Positions 35,126-44,186 of a DNA stretch of 57,873 bases are shown here, piece by piece; position 1 is the first letter of the stretch, and each line of letters begins with the position of its first letter. Source of the stretch: Candidatus Aminicenantes bacterium UBA647. GTDB lineage: Bacteria; Acidobacteriota; Aminicenantia; UBA2199. Under the pieces are notes generated by a model that saw only the letters and a program-made list of their open reading frames with translations, had not been told where the DNA came from and ran no database searches. The translations under genes and the position numbers were made by a program. The DNA lies in assembly GCA_002299555.1 (NCBI GenBank), contig DBOL01000005.1, positions 1 through 57,873 on the forward strand, given 5' to 3'.

Positions 35126-35198
35126 CGCACCTGGCAGGGATCGAACCTGCGGCACTGGGATTAGGAATCCCAAGCTCTATCCTCTGAGCTACAGGTGC
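35126..35198 (-). tRNA. tRNA-Arg (CCT anticodon)
   Basis: Minus-strand cloverleaf: acceptor GCACCTG/CAGGTGC, D-arm GCTC/GAGC, anticodon stem TGGGA/TCCCA with loop TTCCTAA (anticodon CCT), T-arm GCAGG-TTCGATC-CCTGC, discriminator G. No CCA encoded. Confidence 0.96.
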
Positions 35199-35208
35199 AA
35201 TTGATCTA

Positions 35209-35237
35209 ATTATAACATCAGGATACGTGCCGGTCAA
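35209..35237 (-). promoter_or_regulatory. Promoter of tRNA-Arg
   Basis: Minus strand TTGACC (complement of 35232-35237), 17-nt spacer, TATAAT (complement of 35209-35214). Start predicted near 35202, four nt before the mature tRNA. Confidence 0.75.
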
Positions 35238-35299
35238 TTCCGTACCAGGACAATCCTGAAGACAATCAATTGATTTAAATGGATTGAAAAATTTCATAG

Positions 35300-35308
35300 T
35301 GTTATAAT
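35300..35308 (+). promoter_or_regulatory. Extended -10 promoter of the NtrY-like gene
   Basis: TGTTATAAT, a TGn-TATAAT extended -10 element, 48 nt before the ATG at 35357. No good -35 at 17 nt. Confidence 0.5.
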
Positions 35309-35356
35309 GTGAAAATAGCCTGAAATCCGTATAAGTCTGGCTGATGGAGCAGTTGA

Positions 35357-37537
35357 ATGGAAAAAGAAGAGAACAGGGGCGTAAGATTTGTCGTCATAGG
35401 TATTGCACTTTTTTTTATAGTTTTCGTTATATTGAAAGTTCTTTTTGATGAGAGCAAAAATCTTTCATCAATCCTGACGAATATTCAGAGCAGCCAGACG
35501 ATTTTTTTTGTTCTCTGGACCACAATAATATTATTCAGTATTACATTCCTTTTTATTTTTGTGAGAAATCTTATAAAACTTTACTATGATAAGAATAAAG
35601 AAAAAACCGGTAGCAGATTTAAAAAAAGACTGGTTTTTTTCTTTATAACTTTCTCGATCGTACCAACTGTATTTTTGTTCTTCTTCTCAACGGAGTTAAT
35701 AGAAAGGGAGATCGGGAAATGGTTCACAACAGATATTGGTTCTATTATGACGAAATCAAAGGAGTTAAAAGATAGTTACTATGAAAAATCCAAGGATGAT
35801 CTGAAATATTTTTCAAGAATAGTAGCTGAGGGAATCCGATCAAAAAGGATGTATACAGAAAAAAATACGATCTTTCTGAGAAATTGGGTAAAAAAGCAGA
35901 TGAAGAACTACAGGCTTGATGTTGTAAATATATTTAAGGATAGAAAGGAGATCCTTTCTCAGTTCAATCCTTCTATACCTCTTCAGGAGTATAAGGACCT
36001 TTCCCTTGAGGATGTTTACAAGGTCCTCAGTGGCAGTGATTTCGTCAGGGTCGATACCCTTCAGGATGGTGAGCTTATCAGGAGCGGGATTCCTTTTAAT
36101 TCAAGTGAAGGGGATAAAATACTGGTTATAATAGGAAAACATTATCCGGAGAATTATATAAGGAATCTTAAGGTTCTTGGCACTATGGTAGAAAAGTATT
36201 CTCAACTTAAACTTATAAGGGACCCTGTCAAAACTACCTACTACCTTCTTTTTGTATTTATTTCAATTCTAATAGTATTTTCGGCATCTTGGGTTGCTTT
36301 GTACCTTGCCAAAGGGATAACAACGCCTATTGAAAAACTTGTAGAGGCTGCAACCGAGATAACCAAAGGAAATCTTGATGCAAAAATAGATTATATTGCG
36401 AAAGATGAGTTTAATATTCTTATTACTGAGTTCAATAACATGACCTCGGATCTAAGAGATAACAGAGATAAATTAAGCAGACGAACGATCGAATTAAGGC
36501 AGAGGCGAAGCATAACTGAAAATATCCTGACAAATATTACATCCGGAGTTATGGCAATAAATCTTAGAGGTGAAATTATTGAAATAAACCCGGCAGTGGA
36601 AAAAATGCTGGGCCTGAAAAAGGAAAGGTTCATCAAAAAGCAATTTGGGGATATTTTTGCCAACAATCCCTACAATGAAATAAAGGATCTAATAGAAAAA
36701 GGATTTAAATCAAAATTCAAATTAATAGAAAAAGAGTTAGACATTAAAATTAAGGGGAAAATTCTGAATCTGGCTATAAAGATATCCCAGACAAGGAATC
36801 CTGTTAATAATAAATTCTCAGGAATACTTGTAGTGCTTACTGATCTCACTGCTTTAATGAAAGCGCAGCGGTTACTTGTATGGAGGGAAGTTGCCAAGAG
36901 GATCGCACATGAGATCAAAAATCCTCTTACACCGATAACGATCTCATCGGAAAGGATCCTCAGGTCTATTGATCTTCCTGAAAATAAGTTTAGAAAGATC
37001 GTTGAGGATGGCTTGAACATAATTCTTACAGAGATCGATTCTATAAAGAATCTTGCAGATGAATTTTCAAATTTTGCACGTCTGCCTGAAATAAAGTTTT
37101 CTAAAGGGGATATTAATCAGATCCTTGAAAAGCTCGTTTCAGTTTATACATCGATCTATAGTACAATTGAATTTAAAGCTGATCTTGATGTAGACATCCC
37201 GATACTTATAAAAATGGATACAGAACAGATCAGAAGAATATTTGTTAATATAATTGATAATGGAATAGAAGCAAATGGTAAGCAAGGTACGATCGAGATC
37301 GTCACCAAGTATAATGTTGAGAGTCAATTCGTCCGTATTGAGATTGCCGATAATGGAAGTGGTATTAGTGATGAAGATAAGGAGAAGCTATTTATGCCTT
37401 ATTTTTCACGTAAAAGTAACGGGACAGGATTGGGACTTGCAATAACACATAATATCATTGAGGAGCATAATGGAATGATTTCAATAATTGATAATACTCC
37501 AAAAGGGACCAGATTTATCATTGAACTTCCCGCATGA
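35357..37537 (+). CDS. NtrY-like membrane sensor histidine kinase
   Basis: The 726-residue kinase has three or four membrane helices (residues ~11-30, 48-70, 90-108, ~295-315), an extracytoplasmic region ~110-290, HAMP (GITTPIEKLVEAATEITKGNLDAKI), PAS (ENILTNITSGVMAINLRGEIIEINPAVEKMLG), HisKA with the phospho-His in AKRIAHEIKNPLTPI, and an HATPase with NIIDNGIEANG, DNGSG and GTGLGLAI. This is the NtrY layout. The cognate NtrC-type regulator is probably the gene at 39592, about 2 kb downstream. Stimulus unknown. Confidence 0.92.
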   Translation: MEKEENRGVRFVVIGIALFFIVFVILKVLFDESKNLSSILTNIQSSQTIFFVLWTTIILFSITFLFIFVRNLIKLYYDKNKEKTGSRFKKRLVFFFITFSIVPTVFLFFFSTELIEREIGKWFTTDIGSIMTKSKELKDSYYEKSKDDLKYFSRIVAEGIRSKRMYTEKNTIFLRNWVKKQMKNYRLDVVNIFKDRKEILSQFNPSIPLQEYKDLSLEDVYKVLSGSDFVRVDTLQDGELIRSGIPFNSSEGDKILVIIGKHYPENYIRNLKVLGTMVEKYSQLKLIRDPVKTTYYLLFVFISILIVFSASWVALYLAKGITTPIEKLVEAATEITKGNLDAKIDYIAKDEFNILITEFNNMTSDLRDNRDKLSRRTIELRQRRSITENILTNITSGVMAINLRGEIIEINPAVEKMLGLKKERFIKKQFGDIFANNPYNEIKDLIEKGFKSKFKLIEKELDIKIKGKILNLAIKISQTRNPVNNKFSGILVVLTDLTALMKAQRLLVWREVAKRIAHEIKNPLTPITISSERILRSIDLPENKFRKIVEDGLNIILTEIDSIKNLADEFSNFARLPEIKFSKGDINQILEKLVSVYTSIYSTIEFKADLDVDIPILIKMDTEQIRRIFVNIIDNGIEANGKQGTIEIVTKYNVESQFVRIEIADNGSGISDEDKEKLFMPYFSRKSNGTGLGLAITHNIIEEHNGMISIIDNTPKGTRFIIELPA

Positions 37538-37641
37538 TATTTGACCTGTCAAATCTCTAAATTTGTTGTATTTCCTTGACTAAATTGGCCAATATATATT
37601 AACATATGTAAAGAATTACAAATAAATACCCGGAGGTAAAT

Positions 37642-38646
37642 GTGAAAAGGATAATTTTAGTAGTTTTACTCTTAGTTTTTTTATTCACAACTGTAAATAG
37701 TGAAGTTAATTTTAAAGGATTAGTTCAGAACTGGTTCTCAATGTCATCTCAGGAAAATGTAGATACCACTGATTCGATCTATGGTTTCTCAAATCGCAGG
37801 ATCAGGTTAGCTCCTTATGGGACATTAAACAAGAAAATGAGATGGGGAGTTCAATTTGCTTTTGACAAATTTGCTCCACCTTCAGTATTAGATGTTTACA
37901 TTGAATACTTTGTTTCAAGAGAAGCTATCCTGAAGTTTGGTAAATTTGCTCCTCCGGGAACTAAAGGTGCGGCTCTTACATCATCCGGTGCACTTGATCT
38001 TATTGAAAGAGCATCTATAGTTCAGTTATGGGGCGGAAATAGCGGCCTTCACGGATACAGAGCTTTTGGGGCACAACTTAGTGGGAAATTAATGGAAGGG
38101 AAGATATATTATGCTTTTATGCTCTCAAATGCACTTACTGCTTCGAACAACTGGTTGCCATCTGTAAAAACTGCTGCGACTACAAATACTCACAATGGTA
38201 TGGGTATATGGGGAAGACTTGAAGCTTACCCGGTTCCGGGATTGCAGATTGGTGGTTTTCTGGGGTCAGGATCGGAAGCAGACCCGGCTCTTGTTGAAAG
38301 TGATATAAAAAGAAATTCTTATGGAGCAAATATCTTCTATAAGAGAAATAGCATTAATCTGAAATTTGAATACCTAAGCGGAGAAAGTAATGGGATTAAG
38401 TATTCAGGTATGTATGCTGTTGCAGGATACAGGTTGAATAAAGTAGAACCGATAATCGGATTTGAATCTTTTACTCCAGTTGAAGAAGGTGAGAAATATA
38501 CAAATTTTTCAGGTGGAATAAATTATTTTCATGCAAAGAATGTTAAATTTCAATTCAATTATGTAATGAGATCAGAAGATATCACAGATGTTGATAATGA
38601 TATCATCTATGTCAATCTTCAATATTCGTTTAACTCAAAGAAATAA
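37642..38646 (+). CDS. Porin-like outer-membrane protein
   Basis: A 334-residue precursor starting at GTG 37642 behind GGAGG (the overlapping ATG at 37640 reads straight into TGA). Signal peptide RIILVVLLLVFLFTTVNS, then alternating strands: VNFKGLVQNWFSM, NRRIRLAPYGTLNKKMRWGVQFAFDK, IEYFVSREAILKFGKFAPP, resembling phosphate-selective porin O/P-like barrels. Ends in LQYSFNSKK. A TTGACT (37576-37581) upstream may be its -35. Confidence 0.8.
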   Translation: MKRIILVVLLLVFLFTTVNSEVNFKGLVQNWFSMSSQENVDTTDSIYGFSNRRIRLAPYGTLNKKMRWGVQFAFDKFAPPSVLDVYIEYFVSREAILKFGKFAPPGTKGAALTSSGALDLIERASIVQLWGGNSGLHGYRAFGAQLSGKLMEGKIYYAFMLSNALTASNNWLPSVKTAATTNTHNGMGIWGRLEAYPVPGLQIGGFLGSGSEADPALVESDIKRNSYGANIFYKRNSINLKFEYLSGESNGIKYSGMYAVAGYRLNKVEPIIGFESFTPVEEGEKYTNFSGGINYFHAKNVKFQFNYVMRSEDITDVDNDIIYVNLQYSFNSKK

Positions 38647-38667
38647 TAAGATATCAATCATATGAGA

Positions 38668-38693
38668 GGCCCGGAGGCAGTAAGACCCGGGCC
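38668..38693. terminator. Terminator hairpin between porin and larC
   Basis: GGCCCGG (38668-38674) pairs with CCGGGCC (38687-38693), a 7-bp GC stem, followed by TTGTTCTATT. It lies between convergent genes and could serve the plus-strand porin mainly. Confidence 0.7.
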
Positions 38694-38702
38694 TTGTTCT
38701 AT

Positions 38703-39461
38703 TCAAACAAGATAAATCTTTAAAGGTGGGATTGGAAGTATCTTTGTCCCTCTGGAGGATCCTTTTCCAAGAATTTTCAACTTTTCAATACCAGGACTAC
38801 TCTTTTTATCAATGAGTGCTGCCAATAATGATGCTCCTGTCGGGGTGCAAAGTTCTGTATCGATAGGGCCTTTCTCCCAATTGATCTTAAATTTGTCAAG
38901 TATGATCCTTGTTGCAGGTGCAGGGACATCCAGAATTCCATGAGAAAATTCAATTTCCCCCTGGCCTGTTCTGACAGGTTCGATAAGAGATGCCGATGGT
39001 GATATTCCAAGTAATTCCATTCCGGAAACGGCTCCTATGATATCGATCATGATGTCCTGGGCCTCGTGCAAAACAGCGCCGTTGTGAGTATGACCGTGAT
39101 GATGCATAAGTTTTTCGAATACTTGCATTGTATGCGCTTCATTTTCCGCATCAATAAGGATATCCAGCACTCTTCTCCCAAATTCTCTGTAAATATTCCC
39201 AATATTCAATTCTTCGAAACTTTCATTTAAAAGTTCTTTTATCTCCTCTGCATCAACATGGTTTTTTTCTGCTTCAAGTGAGATGATCAGCTGGGTAGAT
39301 CCGTCTTCAGTTTTATTCAAATCTATCTTTATATTGCCTATCTTTTCCCCGGCCTTAACCATCCCGGAACTTATTGTATTATAATCAGCGCCTGCATCAA
39401 TTAGAGCTGCTGTAAACATATCTCCGGCAAAACCACCTGAACCATCTAATGCTAGTTTCAT
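38703..39461 (-). CDS. larC: LarC-family nickel-insertion protein, short (LarC1-like)
   Basis: A 252-residue LarC (TIGR00299) N-terminal part: LDGSGGFAGDMFTAALIDAG, the His-rich MHHHGHTHNG metal loop, LHEAQDIMIDIIGAV, GQGEIEFSHGILDVPAPAT and CTPTGASLLAAL. LarC makes the nickel-pincer cofactor of lactate racemase-type enzymes. Full LarC is about 400 residues, with the C-terminal LarC2 part often fused by frameshift; no LarC2-like frame is seen here downstream. larA, larB and larE are not in the window. Confidence 0.87.
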   Translation of the reverse strand: MKLALDGSGGFAGDMFTAALIDAGADYNTISSGMVKAGEKIGNIKIDLNKTEDGSTQLIISLEAEKNHVDAEEIKELLNESFEELNIGNIYREFGRRVLDILIDAENEAHTMQVFEKLMHHHGHTHNGAVLHEAQDIMIDIIGAVSGMELLGISPSASLIEPVRTGQGEIEFSHGILDVPAPATRIILDKFKINWEKGPIDTELCTPTGASLLAALIDKKSSPGIEKLKILGKGSSRGTKILPIPPLKIYLV

Positions 39462-39556
39462 ATATTTCTCCAGACTGAGTTATATTTATCAATAATCAGA
39501 ACGTGAATGATATCAGAATATCCTGATATCGTCAAAAGCAGGTAAAAAACCTGAAA

Positions 39557-39585
39557 TTGAAATTGACCCGGGTTTTTGTTATATT
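39557..39585 (+). promoter_or_regulatory. Promoter of the NtrC-type regulator (leaderless candidate)
   Basis: TTGAAA (39557-39562), 17-nt spacer, TATATT (39580-39585) with TG at -15/-14 (TGTTATATT). The expected +1 falls on the A of ATG 39592, so the mRNA would be leaderless. Confidence 0.6.
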
Positions 39586-39591
39586 TGAAGT

Positions 39592-41028
39592 ATGGAAGAA
39601 AAAAAAGTTCTTGTTATTGATGACGAAAGTAATATTCTGGATTCGATAAAGATGGTCCTTGAATATGAGAAATATCTTGTGAAAACAGCAAAATCCGGAT
39701 TGGACGGAGTTGAAATTTTTAAAGAGTTTAAACCTCAGATAGTTCTACTTGATGTAAAGATGCCGGGTTTTAACGGAATAGATGTCCTTCGCAACCTTAA
39801 AGAAGTTGAGAAGAATGTTGAAGTAATTATGATATCCGGACATTCCGGAATAGAAGAGGCTGTAGAGGCATCTAAACTTGGAGCTTTTGATTTTCTTGAA
39901 AAACCTGTTTCAAGAGAGAAACTTACTCTGACTGTAAGGAACGCTTTTGAGAAAAACTCACTTATCAGGGAAAACTTCTTTTTGAAAAATATTAATAAGC
40001 AGAAGTATCATATGATAGGGGATAGTGCTGAAATTCAGGATCTGAAAAAGATAATTTCAAAGGTGGCCAGGACTAACTCAACTGTTTTGATCACCGGGGA
40101 TAGCGGCACGGGAAAAGAATTGATAGCAAGGAATCTTCATCTTCAGTCTTCGAGAAAGGACAAAAATTTTGTTCAAATCAATTGTGCTGCAATTCCGGAG
40201 GAATTAATAGAAAGTGAATTGTTCGGTCATGAGAAAGGTTCATTTACAGGAGCTTTTGAAAAGAAAATAGGGAAATTTGACAGTGCTCATAATGGGAGTA
40301 TTTTTCTTGATGAGATCGGTGATCTCAGCCTTAAAGCCCAGGCAAAAGTTTTGAGGGTACTTGAAGAAGGGGAGATCCAGAGGGTCGGATCTTCCGAAAT
40401 AAAAAAGGTTGACGTAAGGGTAATTGCTGCCACGAACAAAGATCTTTCTGAAGAGATCGAGAAGGGGAAATTCCGGGAAGATCTATATTTCAGGCTGAAC
40501 GTGGTTCCGATCCATTGCCCTTCATTGAATGAAAGGAGAGATGACATTCTTCTATTGATCGAACATTTTCTGAAAATATTTTCAGAAGAGAATAATTTTA
40601 AAAAGAGGGAGTTCACTCCCGGTGCGATCGAATTATTGAAAAAATATAATTGGAAAGGAAATATAAGAGAGTTAAGGAATGTAGTCGAGAGGGTCATGAT
40701 CATGACAGAATCGAAAAAAATAGGGGAGGATGATCTGCCTGATTTTTTTAGAAATAATGATCAGTCGGAAGTAATAGATCTGAGTGACATAAAAGAGTGG
40801 AAGGATTTCAAAAAAGAATCTGAAAAATTATTTTTAGAAAAAAAACTTAAAGAGTTTAATAATAATCTGGCAAGAACTGCAAGAGAGATCAATCTGCCAC
40901 GAAGCAATCTATATAAAAAAATCGAAAATCTTGGTATAATTCTCAATAATAACAGGGAAACAGATAACGGGCTGCCTCATGTAAATGGGGAGGAAAGTCC
41001 GGGCTCCGCAGGTCAGGATGGTTTCTAA
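39592..41028 (+). CDS. NtrC-family sigma54-dependent response regulator
   Basis: 478 residues: receiver domain with phospho-acceptor Asp54 (VLLDVKMPG), AAA+ domain with Walker A GDSGTGKE (169-176), sigma54 loop GSFTGA (216-221; GAFTGA in most) and Walker B FLDEIG, and a Fis-type HTH (LARTAREINLPRSNLYKKIENLG). The probable partner kinase is the NtrY-like gene upstream. From about residue 454 the sequence (NRETDNGLPHVNGEES...) is encoded by DNA that is also the 5' part of rnpB and looks unlike any regulator tail. No Shine-Dalgarno precedes the ATG. Confidence 0.93.
   Translation: MEEKKVLVIDDESNILDSIKMVLEYEKYLVKTAKSGLDGVEIFKEFKPQIVLLDVKMPGFNGIDVLRNLKEVEKNVEVIMISGHSGIEEAVEASKLGAFDFLEKPVSREKLTLTVRNAFEKNSLIRENFFLKNINKQKYHMIGDSAEIQDLKKIISKVARTNSTVLITGDSGTGKELIARNLHLQSSRKDKNFVQINCAAIPEELIESELFGHEKGSFTGAFEKKIGKFDSAHNGSIFLDEIGDLSLKAQAKVLRVLEEGEIQRVGSSEIKKVDVRVIAATNKDLSEEIEKGKFREDLYFRLNVVPIHCPSLNERRDDILLLIEHFLKIFSEENNFKKREFTPGAIELLKKYNWKGNIRELRNVVERVMIMTESKKIGEDDLPDFFRNNDQSEVIDLSDIKEWKDFKKESEKLFLEKKLKEFNNNLARTAREINLPRSNLYKKIENLGIILNNNRETDNGLPHVNGEESPGSAGQDGF
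40932..40940 (+). promoter_or_regulatory. rnpB promoter inside the regulator coding region
   Basis: TGGTATAAT, an extended -10 element, with predicted +1 near 40947, four nt before the first base of helix P1 of RNase P RNA. Confidence 0.6.
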
Positions 41029-41306
41029 CTGAAACTGTCTGCCGAATTTGGCAGATAAGGAAAGTGCCGCAGAGAATAGACTTCCTGCATTGCAGGTAAA
41101 GGTGAAAAGGTGAGGTAAGAGCTCACCATCCGGTTTGGTGACAAACTGGATTGAGGTAAACCCCATTCGGAGCAAGGCTAAACAGAAAGTGCTTGAAGCT
41201 TGGCCGGCTGATACTTTCGGGTTAGCTGCTTGAACGGTTAAGTAATTAGCCGTCCAGATAAATGGCTCGTCCAGACAAAACCCGGCTTACAGTCTGTTTC
41301 CCTGTT
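40951..41306 (+). ncRNA. rnpB: RNase P RNA (bacterial type)
   Basis: The catalytic RNA that trims tRNA 5' ends. Helix P1 is formed by AACAGGGAAACAG (40951-40963) and its exact complement CTGTTTCCCTGTT (41294-41306). Conserved blocks follow: GAGGAAAGTCCGGGCTCC (from 40990), GGTGAAAAGGTGAGGTAAGAGCTCACC (from about 41100), AACCCCATTCGGAGCAAGGC (41159), and AAAACCCGGCTTACAG near the 3' end. About 356 nt. The first 78 nt overlap the coding sequence of the NtrC-type regulator; the 3' end is one nt short of the nadB stop. Confidence 0.95.
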
Positions 41307-41307
41307 A

Positions 41308-42882
41308 TTATGAACCATTCATAAAATGAGCTCCAAGAGACATTTTATTCCTTATAGCTGAATTTACAACAAGGAGAGAGGTCTGAACACTATCTCGAAT
41401 ATTTATAACAGAATTTGACATCTCTGTTTTCTGATAAAATTGAAGAATTCTGTGATTCAGATAATTGAGATCTGATTGTGCCCTTGCTAACCTTTTGGCC
41501 GTTCTTATAATACCGCTGTAATTCCACATTGTGTGTTTTACCATTATCTGGTCCTGGAGAAGCAGAGCAGGATCAGCTTTTTCCTGAGGAAATGGGTATT
41601 TCCATTCCGGTATTTCAGAGATTGTATAATTAGATTTTTCGCTATCTATGTTCTGAATTATATCCTCTGCAGATCTTACTCCCCAGACAAGCCCTTCAAG
41701 AAGAGAGACAGATGCTAGACGATTTGCACCATGGACTCCAGTTGAAGATACTTCTCCTATTGCATAAAGGTTGGTTAGAGATGATCGTCCTTTAAGGTCA
41801 GATAGAACTCCACCGCAACTGTAATGGGCCGCAGGGACAACAGGGATGGGTTTCTCCTCAATGTTGATCCCGTATTCAAGACATTTTGAATGGATTGTCG
41901 GGAATCTGTCCTTAATATCAATAGTTGCAAATGATGCAAGGTCAAGATAGACATAATTGAGTCCGTCTTTCAGCATCTCTTCGTAAATAGCTCTGGAAAC
42001 TTCATCTCTGGGTGCCAGTTCTGAAAGGTGAGAATATTTTTTCATAAAATACTCACCTTTTCCGTTCATCAGTTTAGCACCTTCACCTCTTACTGCTTCT
42101 GAGATCAAAAAACTATCTCCCGCTTTTTTAAATAGAGAAGTGGGATGGAATTGAACATATTCAAGATTTGCAAGCCTTGCACCGGCTCTGTGTGCCATAG
42201 CTATTCCACTTCCTACAACATCTGATGGATTTGTTGAGTTCAGGAAAATACTGCTTAATCCTCCGCTGGCGAGAATTACTTTTTTTGCAAATATCCTTTT
42301 TATAACACCCCTCTCCTGATCAAGGACATATGCACCTAAAGTTTTCGGCTCCTCATATATTCTCACAGGATTTGTAGAATGGTGATTTGATGTAAGCAAA
42401 TCTATAGCTGTATGATTGAATAATATTTTAATTTTTGATCCGGGTGAAGTAATAAAGGTCGAAAAGTGTTCCTGGATGATCTTACCTGTCATATCTTTAA
42501 CATTGAGAACACGTCTTTTAGAGTGTGCACCTTCTCTTGCCATGTCAAATCCATCACTATTTTTCGAGAATGGGATCTCAAGTTTCTTGATTAGAATATT
42601 GTTAACCAGATCAACGGAGTCAGTTACTACCTGTTTAACAGCAGGTGGATAGTTGATATTATCTCCTGCAATCATTATATCGTTCACAAATGAATCAATT
42701 TTCTCACCCTTAAGAAGTGTTGCTATACCTCCCTGAGCCTGATTTGTGTTAGTATCGGACAAGTCCCTGCCCTTTGTGATAAGAATTGAACTGAAACCAG
42801 CCTCGGAGAGTGTCAACGCTGCAGTTGCACCTGCGATCCCGCCTCCGATAATTAGTACATCTGTTTCAAGAAATTCGTTCAT
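41308..42882 (-). CDS. nadB: L-aspartate oxidase
   Basis: NadB (524 residues) oxidises aspartate to iminoaspartate in NAD synthesis. N-terminal FAD motif DVLIIGGGIAGATAAL, then TNQAQGGIA, ARLANLEYVQFHPTSL, GEGAKLMNGKGEYFM and HYSCGGVLSDLKGRSSLTNLYAIGEVSSTGVHGANRLASVSLLEG are typical. Upstream nadC is in the same operon (18 nt). NadA is not in the window. Confidence 0.96.
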   Translation of the reverse strand: MNEFLETDVLIIGGGIAGATAALTLSEAGFSSILITKGRDLSDTNTNQAQGGIATLLKGEKIDSFVNDIMIAGDNINYPPAVKQVVTDSVDLVNNILIKKLEIPFSKNSDGFDMAREGAHSKRRVLNVKDMTGKIIQEHFSTFITSPGSKIKILFNHTAIDLLTSNHHSTNPVRIYEEPKTLGAYVLDQERGVIKRIFAKKVILASGGLSSIFLNSTNPSDVVGSGIAMAHRAGARLANLEYVQFHPTSLFKKAGDSFLISEAVRGEGAKLMNGKGEYFMKKYSHLSELAPRDEVSRAIYEEMLKDGLNYVYLDLASFATIDIKDRFPTIHSKCLEYGINIEEKPIPVVPAAHYSCGGVLSDLKGRSSLTNLYAIGEVSSTGVHGANRLASVSLLEGLVWGVRSAEDIIQNIDSEKSNYTISEIPEWKYPFPQEKADPALLLQDQIMVKHTMWNYSGIIRTAKRLARAQSDLNYLNHRILQFYQKTEMSNSVINIRDSVQTSLLVVNSAIRNKMSLGAHFMNGS

Positions 42883-42900
42883 TTTTGTTCTCCATGAACA

Positions 42901-43737
42901 TTATTGAGATATTTCAAGGCTGAGATCAAGTGATCTGAAAGAGTGTGTCAATGCTCCGGAAGAAATAAAATCTATCCCTTTACAAAGTTTGTCCTGAATA
43001 TTATCTAATGTCACGTTTCCGGAAATTTCATATTTAACCTCAGGAATTTTTAATTTGACAGCTTTTTCCAAAAGATCATTATTGAAATTATCCAGCATTA
43101 TTATATCCACTTTATTAGATAAAGCTTCTTCTAACTCATTAATATCAGTAACTTCCACCTCAATTTTTACATTTATAGAGTTTTCTCTGACCAGTTCCAC
43201 AGCCTTTGAGATGGAACCCGCCATTTTTATATGGTTATCTTTAATCATAGCCATATCTTTCAGGTTCATCCTGTGATTTGTGCCACCACCATCTACGACC
43301 GCCTTTTTTTCAAGATATCTCATCCCGGGTGTCGTTTTTCTTGTGTCAAGCAGTTTTATTCCCGAACCTTTCATAAGGCTAGTAAAATCGCTGGTAAGAC
43401 TAGCGATACCACTAAGTCTCTGGAGAAAATTTAAAGCTGTTCTTTCACCTTTTAAAATAGAAGTTTTCCTTCCTGATAATGTTATTACATGGTCTCCCTT
43501 CTTAACAATGGATCCATCACCTTTTAATACTTCAATTACTACCGATTTATCTACTTCTGAAAATACTCTGATGAAAGTGTCTGTTCCGGAGATGACCCCG
43601 TGTCCCTTTGCTATAACGAGTGCCGAGATATCTGAATCATATTCAGAAAGAGAGTTTGTAGTTACATCATTAAGTACCTCATCTTCTTCTAAAGCAAGAA
43701 GAATGATCTTCCTTTCAAGATCTGATTCATGACTCAT
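42901..43737 (-). CDS. nadC: Nicotinate-nucleotide pyrophosphorylase (carboxylating)
   Basis: NadC (278 residues) converts quinolinate and PRPP to nicotinate mononucleotide. GERTALNFLQRLSGIASLT, LLDTRKTTPGMRYLEKKAVVDGGGTNHRMNL, MIKDNHI and IMLDNF are diagnostic. First gene of nadC-nadB. Confidence 0.97.
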   Translation of the reverse strand: MSHESDLERKIILLALEEDEVLNDVTTNSLSEYDSDISALVIAKGHGVISGTDTFIRVFSEVDKSVVIEVLKGDGSIVKKGDHVITLSGRKTSILKGERTALNFLQRLSGIASLTSDFTSLMKGSGIKLLDTRKTTPGMRYLEKKAVVDGGGTNHRMNLKDMAMIKDNHIKMAGSISKAVELVRENSINVKIEVEVTDINELEEALSNKVDIIMLDNFNNDLLEKAVKLKIPEVKYEISGNVTLDNIQDKLCKGIDFISSGALTHSFRSLDLSLEISQ

Positions 43738-43870
43738 GAGCAGATTATATTAAATATTACTAATTGAGTAAAGAATTTTCGGAAAATTGCAATATAAATG
43801 GAAAAAAATTAAACAAAAATAAATATAAATAAATAATAATAAAATTATATAGATAAAATAATTAATTATG

Positions 43871-43899
43871 TTGACAAACGGAGATATTTATTACATATT
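43871..43899 (+). promoter_or_regulatory. Promoter of the three-gene small-protein operon
   Basis: TTGACA (43871-43876), 17-nt spacer, CATATT (43894-43899). An ~80-nt almost pure A/T block (43790-43870) lies directly upstream and could act as an UP element. Confidence 0.55.
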
Positions 43900-43919
43900 A
43901 ATATAAGCAGGAGGTTGAA

Positions 43920-44186
43920 ATGTTTGATATTGATATAAAATGGGAGCATCTGACTCAGGAAACAAAGAAAAACATTATCGATGAGTTCATAGGCACTCTT
44001 TGTGCTGAAGATATTAGAGAGCTTCTTGAAAATATTGAATACATAGAAACAAATGCCATGAATGATGGAGTATATCAGGAGTTTAACTCCTTTCACGAGA
44101 ATGAGTTCTCCTTCAAAAGGGCAGAGATGTACAATACATTGGAACACTTCCTATCACGTCATTTCCCATTCACACTCTCTATCTGA
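43920..44186 (+). CDS. Small acidic protein of unknown function
   Basis: An 88-residue, mostly helical protein (EETKKNIIDEFIGTLCAEDIRELLENIEYIE... core) with one Cys, not recognised. It has a strong AGGAGG site, its own promoter, and a TGATG overlap with the next gene. Acidic charge beside a basic RHH protein suggests a possible binding partner, but that is only a guess. Confidence 0.65.
   Translation: MFDIDIKWEHLTQETKKNIIDEFIGTLCAEDIRELLENIEYIETNAMNDGVYQEFNSFHENEFSFKRAEMYNTLEHFLSRHFPFTLSI

Noticed and set aside
42416..43732. Plus-strand open frames opposite nadB and nadC.
   Set aside because: Antisense shadows of strong conserved genes.
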